Below are positions 32,700 to 41,707 of a stretch of 64,000 bases of DNA, piece by piece (the first letter of the stretch is position 1; every line of letters starts with the position of its first letter). The stretch comes from Marinobacter iranensis (GTDB taxonomy: Bacteria; Pseudomonadota; Gammaproteobacteria; Pseudomonadales; Oleiphilaceae). The notes under the pieces were generated by a model that was not told the DNA's origin, searched no databases, and saw only the letters and a list, made by a program, of their open reading frames with translations. The translations under genes were made by a program, and so were the position numbers. Where the stretch lies: the NCBI RefSeq assembly GCF_029207565.1, contig NZ_JANCMW010000005.1, positions 202,695 to 266,694 on the forward strand, given 5' to 3'.

Positions 32700-34604
32700 T
32701 TAGCGAAGGTTGATCACCGTCTGGGTAACGGCGTCGGAGGTCTCAATGGTCTTGGCGTTAGCCTGGTAGTTCCGCTGGGCAATGATCAGGTTCACCAACT
32801 CCGCGGACAGGTCCACGTTGGACTCCTCAATGGAACTGGCCTTGATTGATCCAAGCGTGCCGGTATCGGGTGCGCCAACAATTGGCTGGCCGGACTCGAA
32901 GGTTTCAACCCAACTGGTGTCACCGACCGGTGACAACCCGTCTATATTATTGAAGGCGGCAAGTGCCACCTGCCCCAGGGACTTGGACTGGCCATTGGTA
33001 TAGCGGGCAAACAGGACCCCCTGGTCAGACACATCCAGCCCGGACAGCCGGCCAGTTGCATAGCCGTTCTGCTGCTGGTCGTTCACCCCGAATTCACTGC
33101 CGTACTGGGTGGTATTACCAAGGTCCAGCACGAACGCAGAGGTGGTGGGCGGTTCCGGGATAGGGGTGGTGATGTTGTCACCCGGGCCCGGAGGACCATC
33201 CGCTCCATTGGGGGTACCGTCCGCATCTTTCGGGGTCCAGTCATCCACCAGAATTTCACCATTGGGGTCGCCGTTCACTGACGCCAGGTTTCCATCCTGG
33301 TCAAACCGTGCCAGATAGGGGTTCTGATCAGTACCGCTGACGTACTCACCATCAATCTGCAGGTAGACAGACCACTCACTCACACCCACACCGTTACCCG
33401 GCGATGGCTGTTTGACATAAAACTGGGTTATCTCATGAGAGTTGCCCAGGCTGTCATAGATGTTGGTGGAAGTCGCATGGTTATAGGTACGCTGGTCCAG
33501 CGGGTTGAACTGATTGGTGATTTCGATGTTGCGCGCGTCCCAGGAATCCGTGAGATTGGTGGCACCGCTGGTTGAAGCGATGCCCGTAATCTCCCGGTCG
33601 GCTTGCGGCCTGACCGTGCCAACCGTGGTTTCATTTGCCTGGTTCGGGCCATCACTGGTGAAGCCAGCGGTCAGGTTGTTACCACGGTTATCGATCAACC
33701 TCAGGTTGCCACCGGTTATCGACGCCGAGATGGTCGGTGCCTGGGCATCATTAATCGCATTCACCAGGGAAGCGGCATCTGTCACACCCGTGGTATCCAC
33801 CGGTACGGAGACCCCACCCACAGACAGGTCAAAGCTGAAGTTGCCAGCCGCAATAGCGGCGTTCAGGTCTGCTTCCGACATGCCTTCATAGGTTGTGGTT
33901 GCGGAGGCGGAAAGCCCATCCTGGCCGTTCAGTGCATCGACCACATCGGCAGCCGAGAAATTGGGATCAGGAGGGGTGCCGGCATTAACGGGTACACTCA
34001 CCACGCTGCCATCTTCGTAGGTAATCTCGAAGGTTTCAGAGGGAAAACCGGTTGAGCCGGCTGGCGCCGTAAAGTCGCCCATATCCGCCACCCGGCGTTC
34101 CAGAACCGTTTCGCGGGAATCCAGGTTCAGCTCGGAGCGCAGGCTGGTGGTACGACGAGGTGAGAGATTGCTGGTTTCAACCCGGAGATCCCCGCGAACC
34201 CCGGACAGGTTGCCGCCATCATCTGCAGTGTAACCCTGAACACGCATGTTTTGGTTATTGATGACGAACCCTTCTTGGTCAATATTGAACTGGCCTGCAC
34301 GTGAATAGCGGATCTCACCACCGTTGTTAAGAACGAAAAAGCCATCCCCGTCGATCGCCATGTCAAGGCCGTTGCCGGTGCCGCTGATATTACCCTGGCC
34401 GAACGACTGCTTTACGTCCTGAACCTTCACGCCATTGCCTACCGATGTGGATCCGGAACTCAGGAAACCACTGGAGTAGAGATCGCCAAACTGAGCTCTA
34501 CTTCCCTTGAAGCCAACCGTGCTGGCGTTGGCAATGTTGTTACCGGTGACTTCAAGGTCAACCGATGATGCCCTTAAGCCGCTAAGACCTATGTTGAAAG
34601 CCAT
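32700..34604 (-). CDS. flgE: Flagellar hook protein FlgE, long form
   Basis: Builds the hook. N-terminal MAFNIGLSGLRASSVDLEV with NNIANASTVGFKGSRAQFGD (about 24-43), FlgE domain near FNIDQEGFVINNQNMRVQGY, and C-terminal SAELVNLIIAQRNYQANAKTI (about 604-623). At 634 residues it is far longer than E. coli FlgE (402); the extra 230 are Thr/Gly/Asp-rich beta-type sequence in the outward-facing middle. Thick hooks of this kind are known in other polarly flagellated bacteria. Confidence 0.95.
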   Translation of the reverse strand: MAFNIGLSGLRASSVDLEVTGNNIANASTVGFKGSRAQFGDLYSSGFLSSGSTSVGNGVKVQDVKQSFGQGNISGTGNGLDMAIDGDGFFVLNNGGEIRYSRAGQFNIDQEGFVINNQNMRVQGYTADDGGNLSGVRGDLRVETSNLSPRRTTSLRSELNLDSRETVLERRVADMGDFTAPAGSTGFPSETFEITYEDGSVVSVPVNAGTPPDPNFSAADVVDALNGQDGLSASATTTYEGMSEADLNAAIAAGNFSFDLSVGGVSVPVDTTGVTDAASLVNAINDAQAPTISASITGGNLRLIDNRGNNLTAGFTSDGPNQANETTVGTVRPQADREITGIASTSGATNLTDSWDARNIEITNQFNPLDQRTYNHATSTNIYDSLGNSHEITQFYVKQPSPGNGVGVSEWSVYLQIDGEYVSGTDQNPYLARFDQDGNLASVNGDPNGEILVDDWTPKDADGTPNGADGPPGPGDNITTPIPEPPTTSAFVLDLGNTTQYGSEFGVNDQQQNGYATGRLSGLDVSDQGVLFARYTNGQSKSLGQVALAAFNNIDGLSPVGDTSWVETFESGQPIVGAPDTGTLGSIKASSIEESNVDLSAELVNLIIAQRNYQANAKTIETSDAVTQTVINLR

Positions 34605-34631
34605 ACTTCACCTCGTGCTGTTTCGCCGGTA

Positions 34632-35309
34632 TCAATTAATCTGTTGAACATCCGACATGGCAATCGAGCCCATGCCAGCAAGGTTCAGGGTAATGCTGCC
34701 GCCCTGGCCCAGGGACACGCTGTCCACGTTGGCGCTCACCATGGTGCCCAGTTGCTCAAGCCCGCCGGGGTAGGAAGCCTCTGCCACCACCTTGTAGCGG
34801 CCGGGTGGCAAACTGTTGCCGTTGCCATCCTTGCCATCCCAACTGAACGCGGCCAGGCCGGGCTGTTGTTCACCCATATCAATCTGTCGTACCCGCTCGC
34901 CAGACTCATTCTCGATGGAAATCCTCAGCCCGGAGGTTGTGGCCGGAACCGCCACATTGCCGGAAATTTCACCATCATCGCCCAGGACACCAAAAGAAGA
35001 CGGAGCCAGCACGGTACGGCCCACCATTGCAGAGGCCTGCAACGCCTGCGTGGAGCGGAACTGGCTGGTCATATCATCCACGCTGCCGGAAAGGCTTTGA
35101 ATCTCCTCCAGCGAACTGAACTGGGCCAGCTGTGAAATGAACTCGCCGTTGTCCTGCGGTTCAAGGGGATTCTGGTTCTTGAGCTGCGCAATCATCAGCT
35201 CCATGAACTCGTTCTTGCCGAGCTCATTGCTGCCATTGTTTGTCTGTTCCTGCTGGACGCGATATTTGCTCAGCACATCCGAGGCGTCTGCCGGGTTAAC
35301 TACGCTCAT
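34632..35309 (-). CDS. flgD: Flagellar hook assembly scaffold FlgD
   Basis: Caps the growing hook and is discarded later. N-terminal LGKNEFMELMIAQLKNQNPLEPQDNGEF (about 28-52) is the hallmark, followed by a Tudor-like and a FnIII-like domain (about 85-205; FSWDGKDGNGNSLPPGRYKV about 153-172). 225 residues, the usual size. 27 bases from flgE and 18 from flgC. Confidence 0.95.
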   Translation of the reverse strand: MSVVNPADASDVLSKYRVQQEQTNNGSNELGKNEFMELMIAQLKNQNPLEPQDNGEFISQLAQFSSLEEIQSLSGSVDDMTSQFRSTQALQASAMVGRTVLAPSSFGVLGDDGEISGNVAVPATTSGLRISIENESGERVRQIDMGEQQPGLAAFSWDGKDGNGNSLPPGRYKVVAEASYPGGLEQLGTMVSANVDSVSLGQGGSITLNLAGMGSIAMSDVQQIN

Positions 35310-35327
35310 GATTCAATCCTCGCTCGG

Positions 35328-35777
35328 TTACTGCTGACCCAGGGTCAGGATGCGCTGCATCATGGATTTGGCGCTGTTCATAATGTCCACGTTCATCTGG
35401 AAACTGCGCGACGAAGACATCATGTCGGCCATCTCTTCAACCACATTGACATTGGGGTAAAACACATACCCGTCTTCGTTGGCCGCCGGATGATCAGGCT
35501 GGTAGCGCATCTGCAACTCGGCATCGCTCTCGACAATGCCTTCCACCCGCACGCCTGCACCGGCGCCTTCGTCGCTCCCGAAAGCCATGCCCTGCTGCGA
35601 CGGGTTCAACATGGATTGCTGAATGGCCGCGAAGACTGGTTTACGGGCACGGTAGGTCTGGTCCGTGCTGGAACTGGCAGTCTCGGTGTTGGCAATATTG
35701 GACGCAGTGGTGTTCAGCCGCAGCGACTGGGCTGTCATACCGGAACCGGCGATGTCGAAAATACTACCCAGGGACAT
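35328..35777 (-). CDS. flgC: Flagellar proximal rod protein FlgC
   Basis: Rod component. The start at 35777 (MSLGSIFDIAGSGMTAQ) has GAGGAG 7 bases upstream; a start 15 bases earlier lacks one. SNIANTETASSST (about 26-38) replaces the classic TPGY turn seen in many FlgC. The C-terminal VNVVEEMADMMSSSRSFQMN is typical. 149 residues. Confidence 0.95.
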   Translation of the reverse strand: MSLGSIFDIAGSGMTAQSLRLNTTASNIANTETASSSTDQTYRARKPVFAAIQQSMLNPSQQGMAFGSDEGAGAGVRVEGIVESDAELQMRYQPDHPAANEDGYVFYPNVNVVEEMADMMSSSRSFQMNVDIMNSAKSMMQRILTLGQQ

Positions 35778-35810
35778 GGTGGTGCTCCTCAATTAGTGGC
35801 TGCGCCCGGC

Positions 35811-36209
35811 TTATTGGCCAGAGAGTGCCTTTTTGATACCCGAAATTTTTCCATCCAGGAACTGGAAGCTGGCCTGGTAATCCATGGCATTGCGCATGAA
35901 GCGGGCCTGCTCCTGCTGGGCATCCACGGTGTTGCCATCAACAGACGGCTGGTGTGGGACCCGGTACAGCAATTCGCTGTCCATGCCCATGGAGGACGTA
36001 TCCATGTGAGACTCGTGGGTGCGGGTCATCCCGACGCCACTCATGCTGTCCTGGGCTTTTTGCATCATCGCCTGGAAGTCCACATCCCGCGCCTTGTAGC
36101 CCGGAGTGTCGGCGTTGGCGAGATTGTTCGCCAGCACCTCTGCACGTTTAACCCGGCCTTCCAGGGCGTGCTGATGAATGCCTAATGCTTTGTCCAGGGA
36201 AATTGCCAT
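35811..36209 (-). CDS. flgB: Flagellar proximal rod protein FlgB
   Basis: Base of the rod. Start at 36209 (MAISLDKALGIHQHAL) with GGAGG 4 bases upstream; the frame is open for another 51 codons upstream, but those cross the promoter and are not family-like. NNLANADTPGYKARDVDFQ (about 27-45) is diagnostic. 132 residues. First gene of the flg run. Confidence 0.95.
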   Translation of the reverse strand: MAISLDKALGIHQHALEGRVKRAEVLANNLANADTPGYKARDVDFQAMMQKAQDSMSGVGMTRTHESHMDTSSMGMDSELLYRVPHQPSVDGNTVDAQQEQARFMRNAMDYQASFQFLDGKISGIKKALSGQ

Positions 36210-36274
36210 AACGCCTCCGATTCCTGCACACGGCGTTGACTTGTTTGCCGGTTGTGCGTTCTTGAAGAGGTGTC

Positions 36275-36290
36275 TGCAATCCCAATGCCA
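36275..36290 (-). promoter_or_regulatory. Sigma-54 promoter before flgB
   Basis: TGGCATTGGGATTGCA on the minus strand: GG and GC exactly 10 bases apart, 5 of 6 matches to TGGCAC and a full TTGCA. It lies 66 bases before flgB. The rest of 36210-36412 holds no gene; its GC-rich right part is the end of the nitroreductase region. Confidence 0.72.
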
Positions 36291-36412
36291 GTTTTCAGGA
36301 GTTGTTGCGGGGTGCGGGCTGGGGCGAAAGTGCCCGCCACGCGGCAGGAAAAACAGGGGCAAAGCGGCAAGGGATTTCCCCCGCCGTGAGCGGCAGGGGC
36401 AATCAGCGGCAA

Positions 36413-36970
36413 CTACCCTGGCCAGCGGCTGACGAAATCGTCCGGGGCGGGTCTCGGTACCTCTGGCTTGGGTGAACTCACACTACCGGTATAGAGGAAG
36501 CCGGTAATAATCTCATGGTCAGCCAACCCCAGGCCTCTAGCGATATCCGCGTTGTAAGCCATGGCGCCGGTACGCCACATACCGCCGAACCCGGCAGACT
36601 CCAGCGCCAGCAGCAAATACCCCATACCCACGGCGGCCGACATGGTCTGCTCAATCTCGGGTACCTTGGGGTGGGTCTGGTGGGAGGCAATGCCAACGAT
36701 CACCATGGGAGCCCGCTGTGCCTTCTTGCGAATTTTGCTTCGCTCTTTTTCCGACGCGCCGTCGTCCAGTGTGGCGGCAAACAGATCACCGAGTGCACTC
36801 AATGCGTTCTCACCCTCGATAACCAGGTATCGCCATGGCCTGAGCAACGCATGATCCGGAGCCCTGGCCGCACAGGCGAAGGCTTTATCCAGGGTTGCCT
36901 GGTCCGGTGCCGGGGTTGTCAGGCGTGACTCTGAAGACCGTTTCAACAAGGCATCCATTACTGCAGTCAT
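36413..36970 (-). CDS. Nitroreductase family protein, YdjA-like
   Basis: FMN-dependent NAD(P)H oxidoreductase of the small YdjA type. N-terminal MDALLKRSSESRLTTPAP, then ARAPDHALLRPWRYLVIEG (about 34-52) that binds FMN, and GMGYLLLALESAGFGGMWRTG (about 115-135). 185 residues, as E. coli YdjA (183). No partner gene nearby; the substrate cannot be told. Transcribed away from the Mpo1-like gene. Confidence 0.88.
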   Translation of the reverse strand: MTAVMDALLKRSSESRLTTPAPDQATLDKAFACAARAPDHALLRPWRYLVIEGENALSALGDLFAATLDDGASEKERSKIRKKAQRAPMVIVGIASHQTHPKVPEIEQTMSAAVGMGYLLLALESAGFGGMWRTGAMAYNADIARGLGLADHEIITGFLYTGSVSSPKPEVPRPAPDDFVSRWPG

Positions 36971-37062
36971 ATCATCTCGCTATGGTCGGAATGGTTCCGT
37001 CAGTTCGGGCCTAAACGCTCGTATGAATTGTGAGGCAGATAGTTTACTGTTAGTCTTTAGTC

Positions 37063-37090
37063 TAAGTACTTTCCACGATGAATAAGTACT
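37063..37090. repeat. Repeated TAAGTACT in a divergent promoter region
   Basis: TAAGTACT occurs at 37063-37070 and 37083-37090, 20 bases (two helical turns) apart, within the 160-base gap between the divergent nitroreductase and Mpo1-like genes. A possible operator for an unknown regulator. Confidence 0.35.
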
Positions 37091-37130
37091 CTCTACCTCA
37101 AAAAACGATAAATGAGCCGGTAGACGCCTT

Positions 37131-37442
37131 ATGAGCCAACAGCAAACGTTCCGCAGTTTCGCGGAATTCTATCCGTACTATCTCGAAGAACACAGTGATG
37201 CAAACTGCCGCAGGCTTCACTTCGTCGGCAGCCTCCTGGTCATCCTTGTTGCACTCTACGCCATTGTAACGGCCAAGTTCCTCTATTTGTTGCTTCTGCC
37301 GGTCATTGGCTACGGGTTTGCCTGGGTTGGCCATTACGGTTTTGAGAAAAACCGGCCCGCCACCTTCAAATATCCACTCTATAGCCTGATGGGCGACTGG
37401 GTGATGTTCAGGGATATGCTGATCGGGCGGATCCGTTTCTGA
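37131..37442 (+). CDS. Mpo1-like membrane protein (DUF962)
   Basis: 103 residues with two or three hydrophobic helices (about 31-47 and 50-68). The pattern LHFVGSLL and VGHYGFEKNRPATFKYPLYS is that of DUF962, whose yeast member Mpo1 is a dioxygenase in fatty-acid alpha-oxidation; the histidines of both motifs are present. Function in bacteria is not established. The cyclase gene starts one base after its stop, so the two are coupled. Confidence 0.8.
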   Translation: MSQQQTFRSFAEFYPYYLEEHSDANCRRLHFVGSLLVILVALYAIVTAKFLYLLLLPVIGYGFAWVGHYGFEKNRPATFKYPLYSLMGDWVMFRDMLIGRIRF

Positions 37443-37443
37443 A

Positions 37444-38880
37444 ATGATGAGCGCACCGATCGACCTGCGTAATGCCAGCTCCAGCGCCGGCAAGTCCGCT
37501 GTGCTGGATTCGCAGAACAACCCGATCGCCATCCCGCCCATGCCGGACTACAGCGGCAGGATACTGGCATACACCGCAACGGCCGGGATCATCATTTCAG
37601 GCGTCCTTCAGGACGTTTTCGGACTGTGGATGTTGTGGTTACTCGCCGGCGCCCTCACCTGGCCACACATCGCCCATCAACTGACCCGCAAAACCTTCCT
37701 TCGCCATTCACCCCGCATACGCCAGAAAATGCTGATGGTGGATTGCGCCATCGGGGGCGGATTCGTGGGCTGCATCGGGCTGATCGCCATACCCTCGGTG
37801 GCTGTGGTGCTGATGCTGATGTTCAGTTGCCTGATTGTCGGCGGCATCCGCCAATGGCTGTTCGGCACCATAATCATGGCTGCCTGCGGCGCCATTGGCG
37901 TTGCCATTGTGGGGCCCGCCGGGTCTTTTGAGTCGCCGATGATCACCAGCATCATTGCAATCCTCGCCACCGGCCTCTACATCTGTGTCACCGCCTTCTA
38001 CTCCCATCAGCAGGCCCGGGCCCTGATGATGGCAAAGACCCAGATCCAGAATCAACGAGAACAGTCCATTGCGCTGTCCCACAAGCTGTCCAAGTACCTT
38101 TCTCCCCAGGTGTGGCAGTCCATCTTTACCGGTGAGCGGGATGTGCGGCTGGAAACCCAGCGCAAGAAACTGGCCGTGTTCTTCTCCGACATCAAGGGCT
38201 TTACCGAACTGTCCGAGGAGATGGAACCCGAAGCGTTGACCGAGTTGCTGAACCACTATTTCAATGAAATGTCGGAAGTGGCCCTCAAGTACGGCGGCAC
38301 CATCGACAAGTTCGTTGGCGATTCCATTATGATCTTCTTCGGCGACCCCACCAGCCGGGGCCAGAAAGAGGACGCCTTCGCCTGTGTGTCCATGGCGGTG
38401 GAAATGCGCAAGCACATGAAGATCATGCGCCAGAAATGGCGTAGCCAGGGCATCAAGACGCCCCTGGAAATCCGCATGGGCATCAGCACCGGGTACACCA
38501 CCGTGGGCAACTTCGGCGCCGAGAACCGCATGGACTACACCATCATCGGTAAGGAAGTGAACCTGGCCAGCCGCCTGGAATCCCTTGCCGAACCCGGCGA
38601 AATCCTGATCTCCTACGAGACCTTCTCGCTGATCAAGGACCGCATCATGTGCCGGGACAAGGGCGAGATTACCGTGAAAGGCTTTGGCCGCCCGGTATCC
38701 ATTTATGAAGTGGTGGACTTCCGCCGCGACATGGGCCCCAACCGCAGCTTCCTGGAGCACGAGCACAGTGGCTTCGCCATGTACCTGGATTCGGAGAAAA
38801 TCACCGAGCGGGAACGGGAATCCATCCTCACCGCGCTGGAGGATGCCGCCGAGCGGCTGCGCCAGGAAGAGGATTCCTGA
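37444..38880 (+). CDS. Membrane-bound class III adenylate/guanylate cyclase
   Basis: 478 residues. Residues about 38-185 form five or six membrane helices in three pairs (MASE2-like sensor). A coiled segment (about 195-215) leads to the cyclase domain (about 240-420): metal Asp at 249 (FFSDIKGF) and 293 (KFVGDSIMIFFGDP), transition-state region ENRMDYTIIGKEVNLASRLE. Makes cAMP or cGMP from the nucleotide triphosphate; the sequence suggests cAMP but this is not certain. Sits one base after the DUF962 gene; convergent with queF. Confidence 0.9.
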   Translation: MMSAPIDLRNASSSAGKSAVLDSQNNPIAIPPMPDYSGRILAYTATAGIIISGVLQDVFGLWMLWLLAGALTWPHIAHQLTRKTFLRHSPRIRQKMLMVDCAIGGGFVGCIGLIAIPSVAVVLMLMFSCLIVGGIRQWLFGTIIMAACGAIGVAIVGPAGSFESPMITSIIAILATGLYICVTAFYSHQQARALMMAKTQIQNQREQSIALSHKLSKYLSPQVWQSIFTGERDVRLETQRKKLAVFFSDIKGFTELSEEMEPEALTELLNHYFNEMSEVALKYGGTIDKFVGDSIMIFFGDPTSRGQKEDAFACVSMAVEMRKHMKIMRQKWRSQGIKTPLEIRMGISTGYTTVGNFGAENRMDYTIIGKEVNLASRLESLAEPGEILISYETFSLIKDRIMCRDKGEITVKGFGRPVSIYEVVDFRRDMGPNRSFLEHEHSGFAMYLDSEKITERERESILTALEDAAERLRQEEDS

Positions 38881-38891
38881 CCCGCCCACGA

Positions 38892-39710
38892 TTACTGCCT
38901 GATTAACCTCGGCCCTGCCGCGTCTTCCGGCGTCGTACTGCGCCACGGATTGATATCCAGCCCGCCCCTTCGGGTATAACGGGCACACACCGACAACTGT
39001 TGTGGCTTGCAGCGGGCCATCAGGTCGGTAAACATCGTTTCCACACAATGCTCATGGAAGTCCTGCTTCTGGCGAAAACTCACGATGTAGCGCAACAATC
39101 CTGCCCGGCTGATGGCCGGTCCGGTGTATTCAATCATCACCGTCGCCCAGTCCGGCTGGCCCGTTACCGGGCAGTTACTCTTCAGCAGGTGTGAGCACAG
39201 TTTTTCCGATACCACCTCGCCACCGGCATGCAGGCTGTCCGGGTTGTAGTCATAGCCAACGGAATCCACTTCCTCGTCGTCGATCAGCACAAAGCCTTCC
39301 GGCCGTCCGACCGCCCTCGCACCCTGGTCGACACTGTGCAGATCCACATGCACGGAGGCACCGCTGGCACTGGACAGGTCCCGGGCAATCACGTCCCTGA
39401 CCTGGTCAGCGGAAGAAAACACCGTCTGGTTCAGGGAATTCAGGTACAGCTTGAGGGATTTGGACTCGATAATGGACGGCGACGCCGAGGGCACGCGGAT
39501 TTCCGCCCACGTCACGGCGGGAACACCGCCGGGGCGCAGCCAGGATATTTCCCAGGCCTGCCAGAGATCGTCCCCGAACCAGGGCCAGCGCCCGTCGTCC
39601 AGCCCGATGCGGCGGCGGTTCTCGTCCCTGGCCACGGGAAACAGCAATTGCGGATCATAGGCATCCGGGTAGTCGCTGGGTTTGCCCAGCGGGGCATCAA
39701 TAAGGGCCAT
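38892..39710 (-). CDS. queF: NADPH-dependent 7-cyano-7-deazaguanine reductase (QueF)
   Basis: Reduces preQ0 to preQ1 for queuosine. Long (two-domain) form, 272 residues. The catalytic Cys lies in LLKSNCPVTGQPDWA (about residue 180) with the later Glu in HEHCVE. Start at 39710 with AGGA 8 bases upstream; a TTG two codons earlier is unlikely. Supplies the base that Tgt (22444) inserts. Confidence 0.95.
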   Translation of the reverse strand: MALIDAPLGKPSDYPDAYDPQLLFPVARDENRRRIGLDDGRWPWFGDDLWQAWEISWLRPGGVPAVTWAEIRVPSASPSIIESKSLKLYLNSLNQTVFSSADQVRDVIARDLSSASGASVHVDLHSVDQGARAVGRPEGFVLIDDEEVDSVGYDYNPDSLHAGGEVVSEKLCSHLLKSNCPVTGQPDWATVMIEYTGPAISRAGLLRYIVSFRQKQDFHEHCVETMFTDLMARCKPQQLSVCARYTRRGGLDINPWRSTTPEDAAGPRLIRQ

Positions 39711-39731
39711 GATCAATCCTGGAACCAGACA

Positions 39732-40505
39732 TCAGTGACGAATGCCCTTACCGCGCGCCAGCATGCGCAGGGAAATGGCAGACAGAATGGCAATGAACAG
39801 CATAATCATACCAAGGGCAACGTAGGGATTGACATCAGACACGCCCAGAATGCCGTAGCGGAAGGCATTCACCATGTAGAGGATGGGGTTGACCATCGAC
39901 ACGCCCTGCCAGAAGCCCGGCAGCATATCGATGGAATAGAACACCCCGCCCAGGTACGTCAGCGGTGTCAGCACGAACGTCGGCACAATGGAGATATCAT
40001 CAAATTTGGTGGCCAGCATGGCGTTGATGAAACCGCCCAGCGAAAACAGCGCCGAGGTGAGAAACACCGTGAGGACCACCATCGGTAGATGATGGATCGA
40101 CAGCTGGGTAAAGCCAAGGGACAGCAGAGTCACGATCAGGCCGATGCCCAGCCCGCGGGCCATGCCGCCGGTGACGTAGCCCGCCAGGATCACCCAGTTG
40201 GGCACCGGCGACACCAAAAGCTCCTCGATACTGCGCTGGAACTTCATGGAGAAGAACGACGACACCACATTGGCGTAGGAACTGGTGATCACCGACATCA
40301 TGATCAGCCCCGGAACGATGAACGACATATAGTCGAAGCCACCCATCACCCCGATTCGGGAGCCGATGAGATTGCCGAAAATAATGAAGTACAGCGTCAT
40401 GGTGACCGCCGGCGGCAACAGGGTTTGCGGCCATATTCGCATAAACCGGCGGACTTCGCGGACGATGATGGTCTTGTAGGCCGTGAACATTGCATCCGTT
40501 CTCAT
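39732..40505 (-). CDS. yadH: ABC-2 type exporter permease, YadH-like
   Basis: Membrane half of an ABC exporter. 257 residues with six membrane segments (about 25-45, 60-80, 105-130, 140-160, 170-190, 225-247), DUF ABC-2 pattern including TYLGGVFYSIDMLPGFWQ. Its start overlaps the stop of the ATPase gene by 4 bases (ATGA). The substrate is unknown; E. coli YadGH is likewise uncharacterised. Confidence 0.88.
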   Translation of the reverse strand: MRTDAMFTAYKTIIVREVRRFMRIWPQTLLPPAVTMTLYFIIFGNLIGSRIGVMGGFDYMSFIVPGLIMMSVITSSYANVVSSFFSMKFQRSIEELLVSPVPNWVILAGYVTGGMARGLGIGLIVTLLSLGFTQLSIHHLPMVVLTVFLTSALFSLGGFINAMLATKFDDISIVPTFVLTPLTYLGGVFYSIDMLPGFWQGVSMVNPILYMVNAFRYGILGVSDVNPYVALGMIMLFIAILSAISLRMLARGKGIRH

Positions 40506-41449
40506 GCGGTTTCTCCCTGTTTCGCAGCGGGCGTGTTGTTGTCCTCCACCATGCGAATGAACAGCTCTTCCAGCCGGTTTGCCTTGGTGCGCATACTCAC
40601 CACACGGATACCCTTCTCTTCCAGTTGAATGAACATACCGTTGAGGCTCCGGCCCTTATCCACATCCACCACCAGCGCGCCCTCGTCGTCCAGGTGACAG
40701 AAGAAACCCTCAAGCACAGGCGCCTCATCAAGTGGCTCGGCGGTGTCCAGCACAAAGGTCTCGGAACTCAGTTGCTGCAACAACGCCCGCTTGCTGGTAT
40801 GCCGCAGAATCCTGCCATGGTCGATGATGGCGATATTGCGACACAGGGCTTCCGCCTCTTCGAGATAGTGGGTCGTCAGGATGATGGTGGTGCCCTGCCG
40901 GTTCATTTCCTCAAGGAACGTCCACATGGAACGCCGCAACTCGATATCCACACCGGCGGTGGGCTCATCCAGGATCAACAGTTTGGGCTCATGTACCAGC
41001 GCCCGTGCAATCATCAACCGCCGCTTCATGCCACCGGACAGCATCATTGCCGGTGTGTTGCGCTTGTCCCAGAGACCAAGCTGGCGCAGGTATTTTTCAG
41101 CGGATTCCGACGCCTTTTTCAGGGGGAGGCCGTAATAACCCGCCTGGGTGGTCACAATGTCGAATACCTTCTCGAACTGGTTGAAGTTGAACTCCTGGGG
41201 CACCACGCCCAGGTTCAGCTTGGCGTCCGAGAGGTGGGTATCGATGTCGGAGCCGAACACGCGGACCTTGCCGGAGCTTTTATTCACCAGCGAGCAGACA
41301 ATGCCGAGCGTGGTCGATTTACCGGCCCCGTTGGGCCCGAGAAGGGCAAAAAAGTCGCCCTCGGCAACATGGAGGTCGATGCCTTTGAGGGCCTCGAAGC
41401 CGTCACCATAGGTCTTGACCAGACCTTCGATCTCAAGTGCGTTGGTCAT
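40502..41449 (-). CDS. yadG: ABC exporter ATP-binding protein, YadG-like
   Basis: 315 residues. Walker A GPNGAGKSTT (about 38-47), Q-loop VPQEFNF, signature LSGGMKRRLMIARAL (about 137-151), Walker B LLILDEPTAGVD, and H-loop TTHYLEEAE. The N-terminal motif GIVCSLVNKSSGKVRVFG is close to E. coli YadG. Translation is coupled to the permease. Confidence 0.92.
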   Translation of the reverse strand: MTNALEIEGLVKTYGDGFEALKGIDLHVAEGDFFALLGPNGAGKSTTLGIVCSLVNKSSGKVRVFGSDIDTHLSDAKLNLGVVPQEFNFNQFEKVFDIVTTQAGYYGLPLKKASESAEKYLRQLGLWDKRNTPAMMLSGGMKRRLMIARALVHEPKLLILDEPTAGVDIELRRSMWTFLEEMNRQGTTIILTTHYLEEAEALCRNIAIIDHGRILRHTSKRALLQQLSSETFVLDTAEPLDEAPVLEGFFCHLDDEGALVVDVDKGRSLNGMFIQLEEKGIRVVSMRTKANRLEELFIRMVEDNNTPAAKQGETA

Positions 41450-41707
41450 AATGAATCCGGAGCTGCAGAGGCTGCGGGCGAAAGTCCGCCGCAGACGTTC
41501 AGGGAACAGGAAAAAACGAGTGAGTATAAGTTGTGGCCTGGAAAGGAAAATTCAAGTAGCCGCCGACAATCCCGCCAAAAAGACGAAAACCCCAAACTGC
41601 GACAGGTTTCCCGATATGGCACCACGGCCCTCCTTATAATGCCGGTTACAACAATTTACAAAAGGTCCTGCAACGCAGACCGAACGCCAGGGAATGTACG
41701 CGCTGCC

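Noticed and set aside
37708..39048. 446-residue open frame on the minus strand
   Set aside because: Antisense to the class III cyclase, whose catalytic motifs are clear.
40490..41707. N-terminal 406 residues of the long frame that ends at 42841
   Set aside because: This part is antisense to the ABC ATPase; the real gene starts at the ATG that gives a lipoprotein signal.
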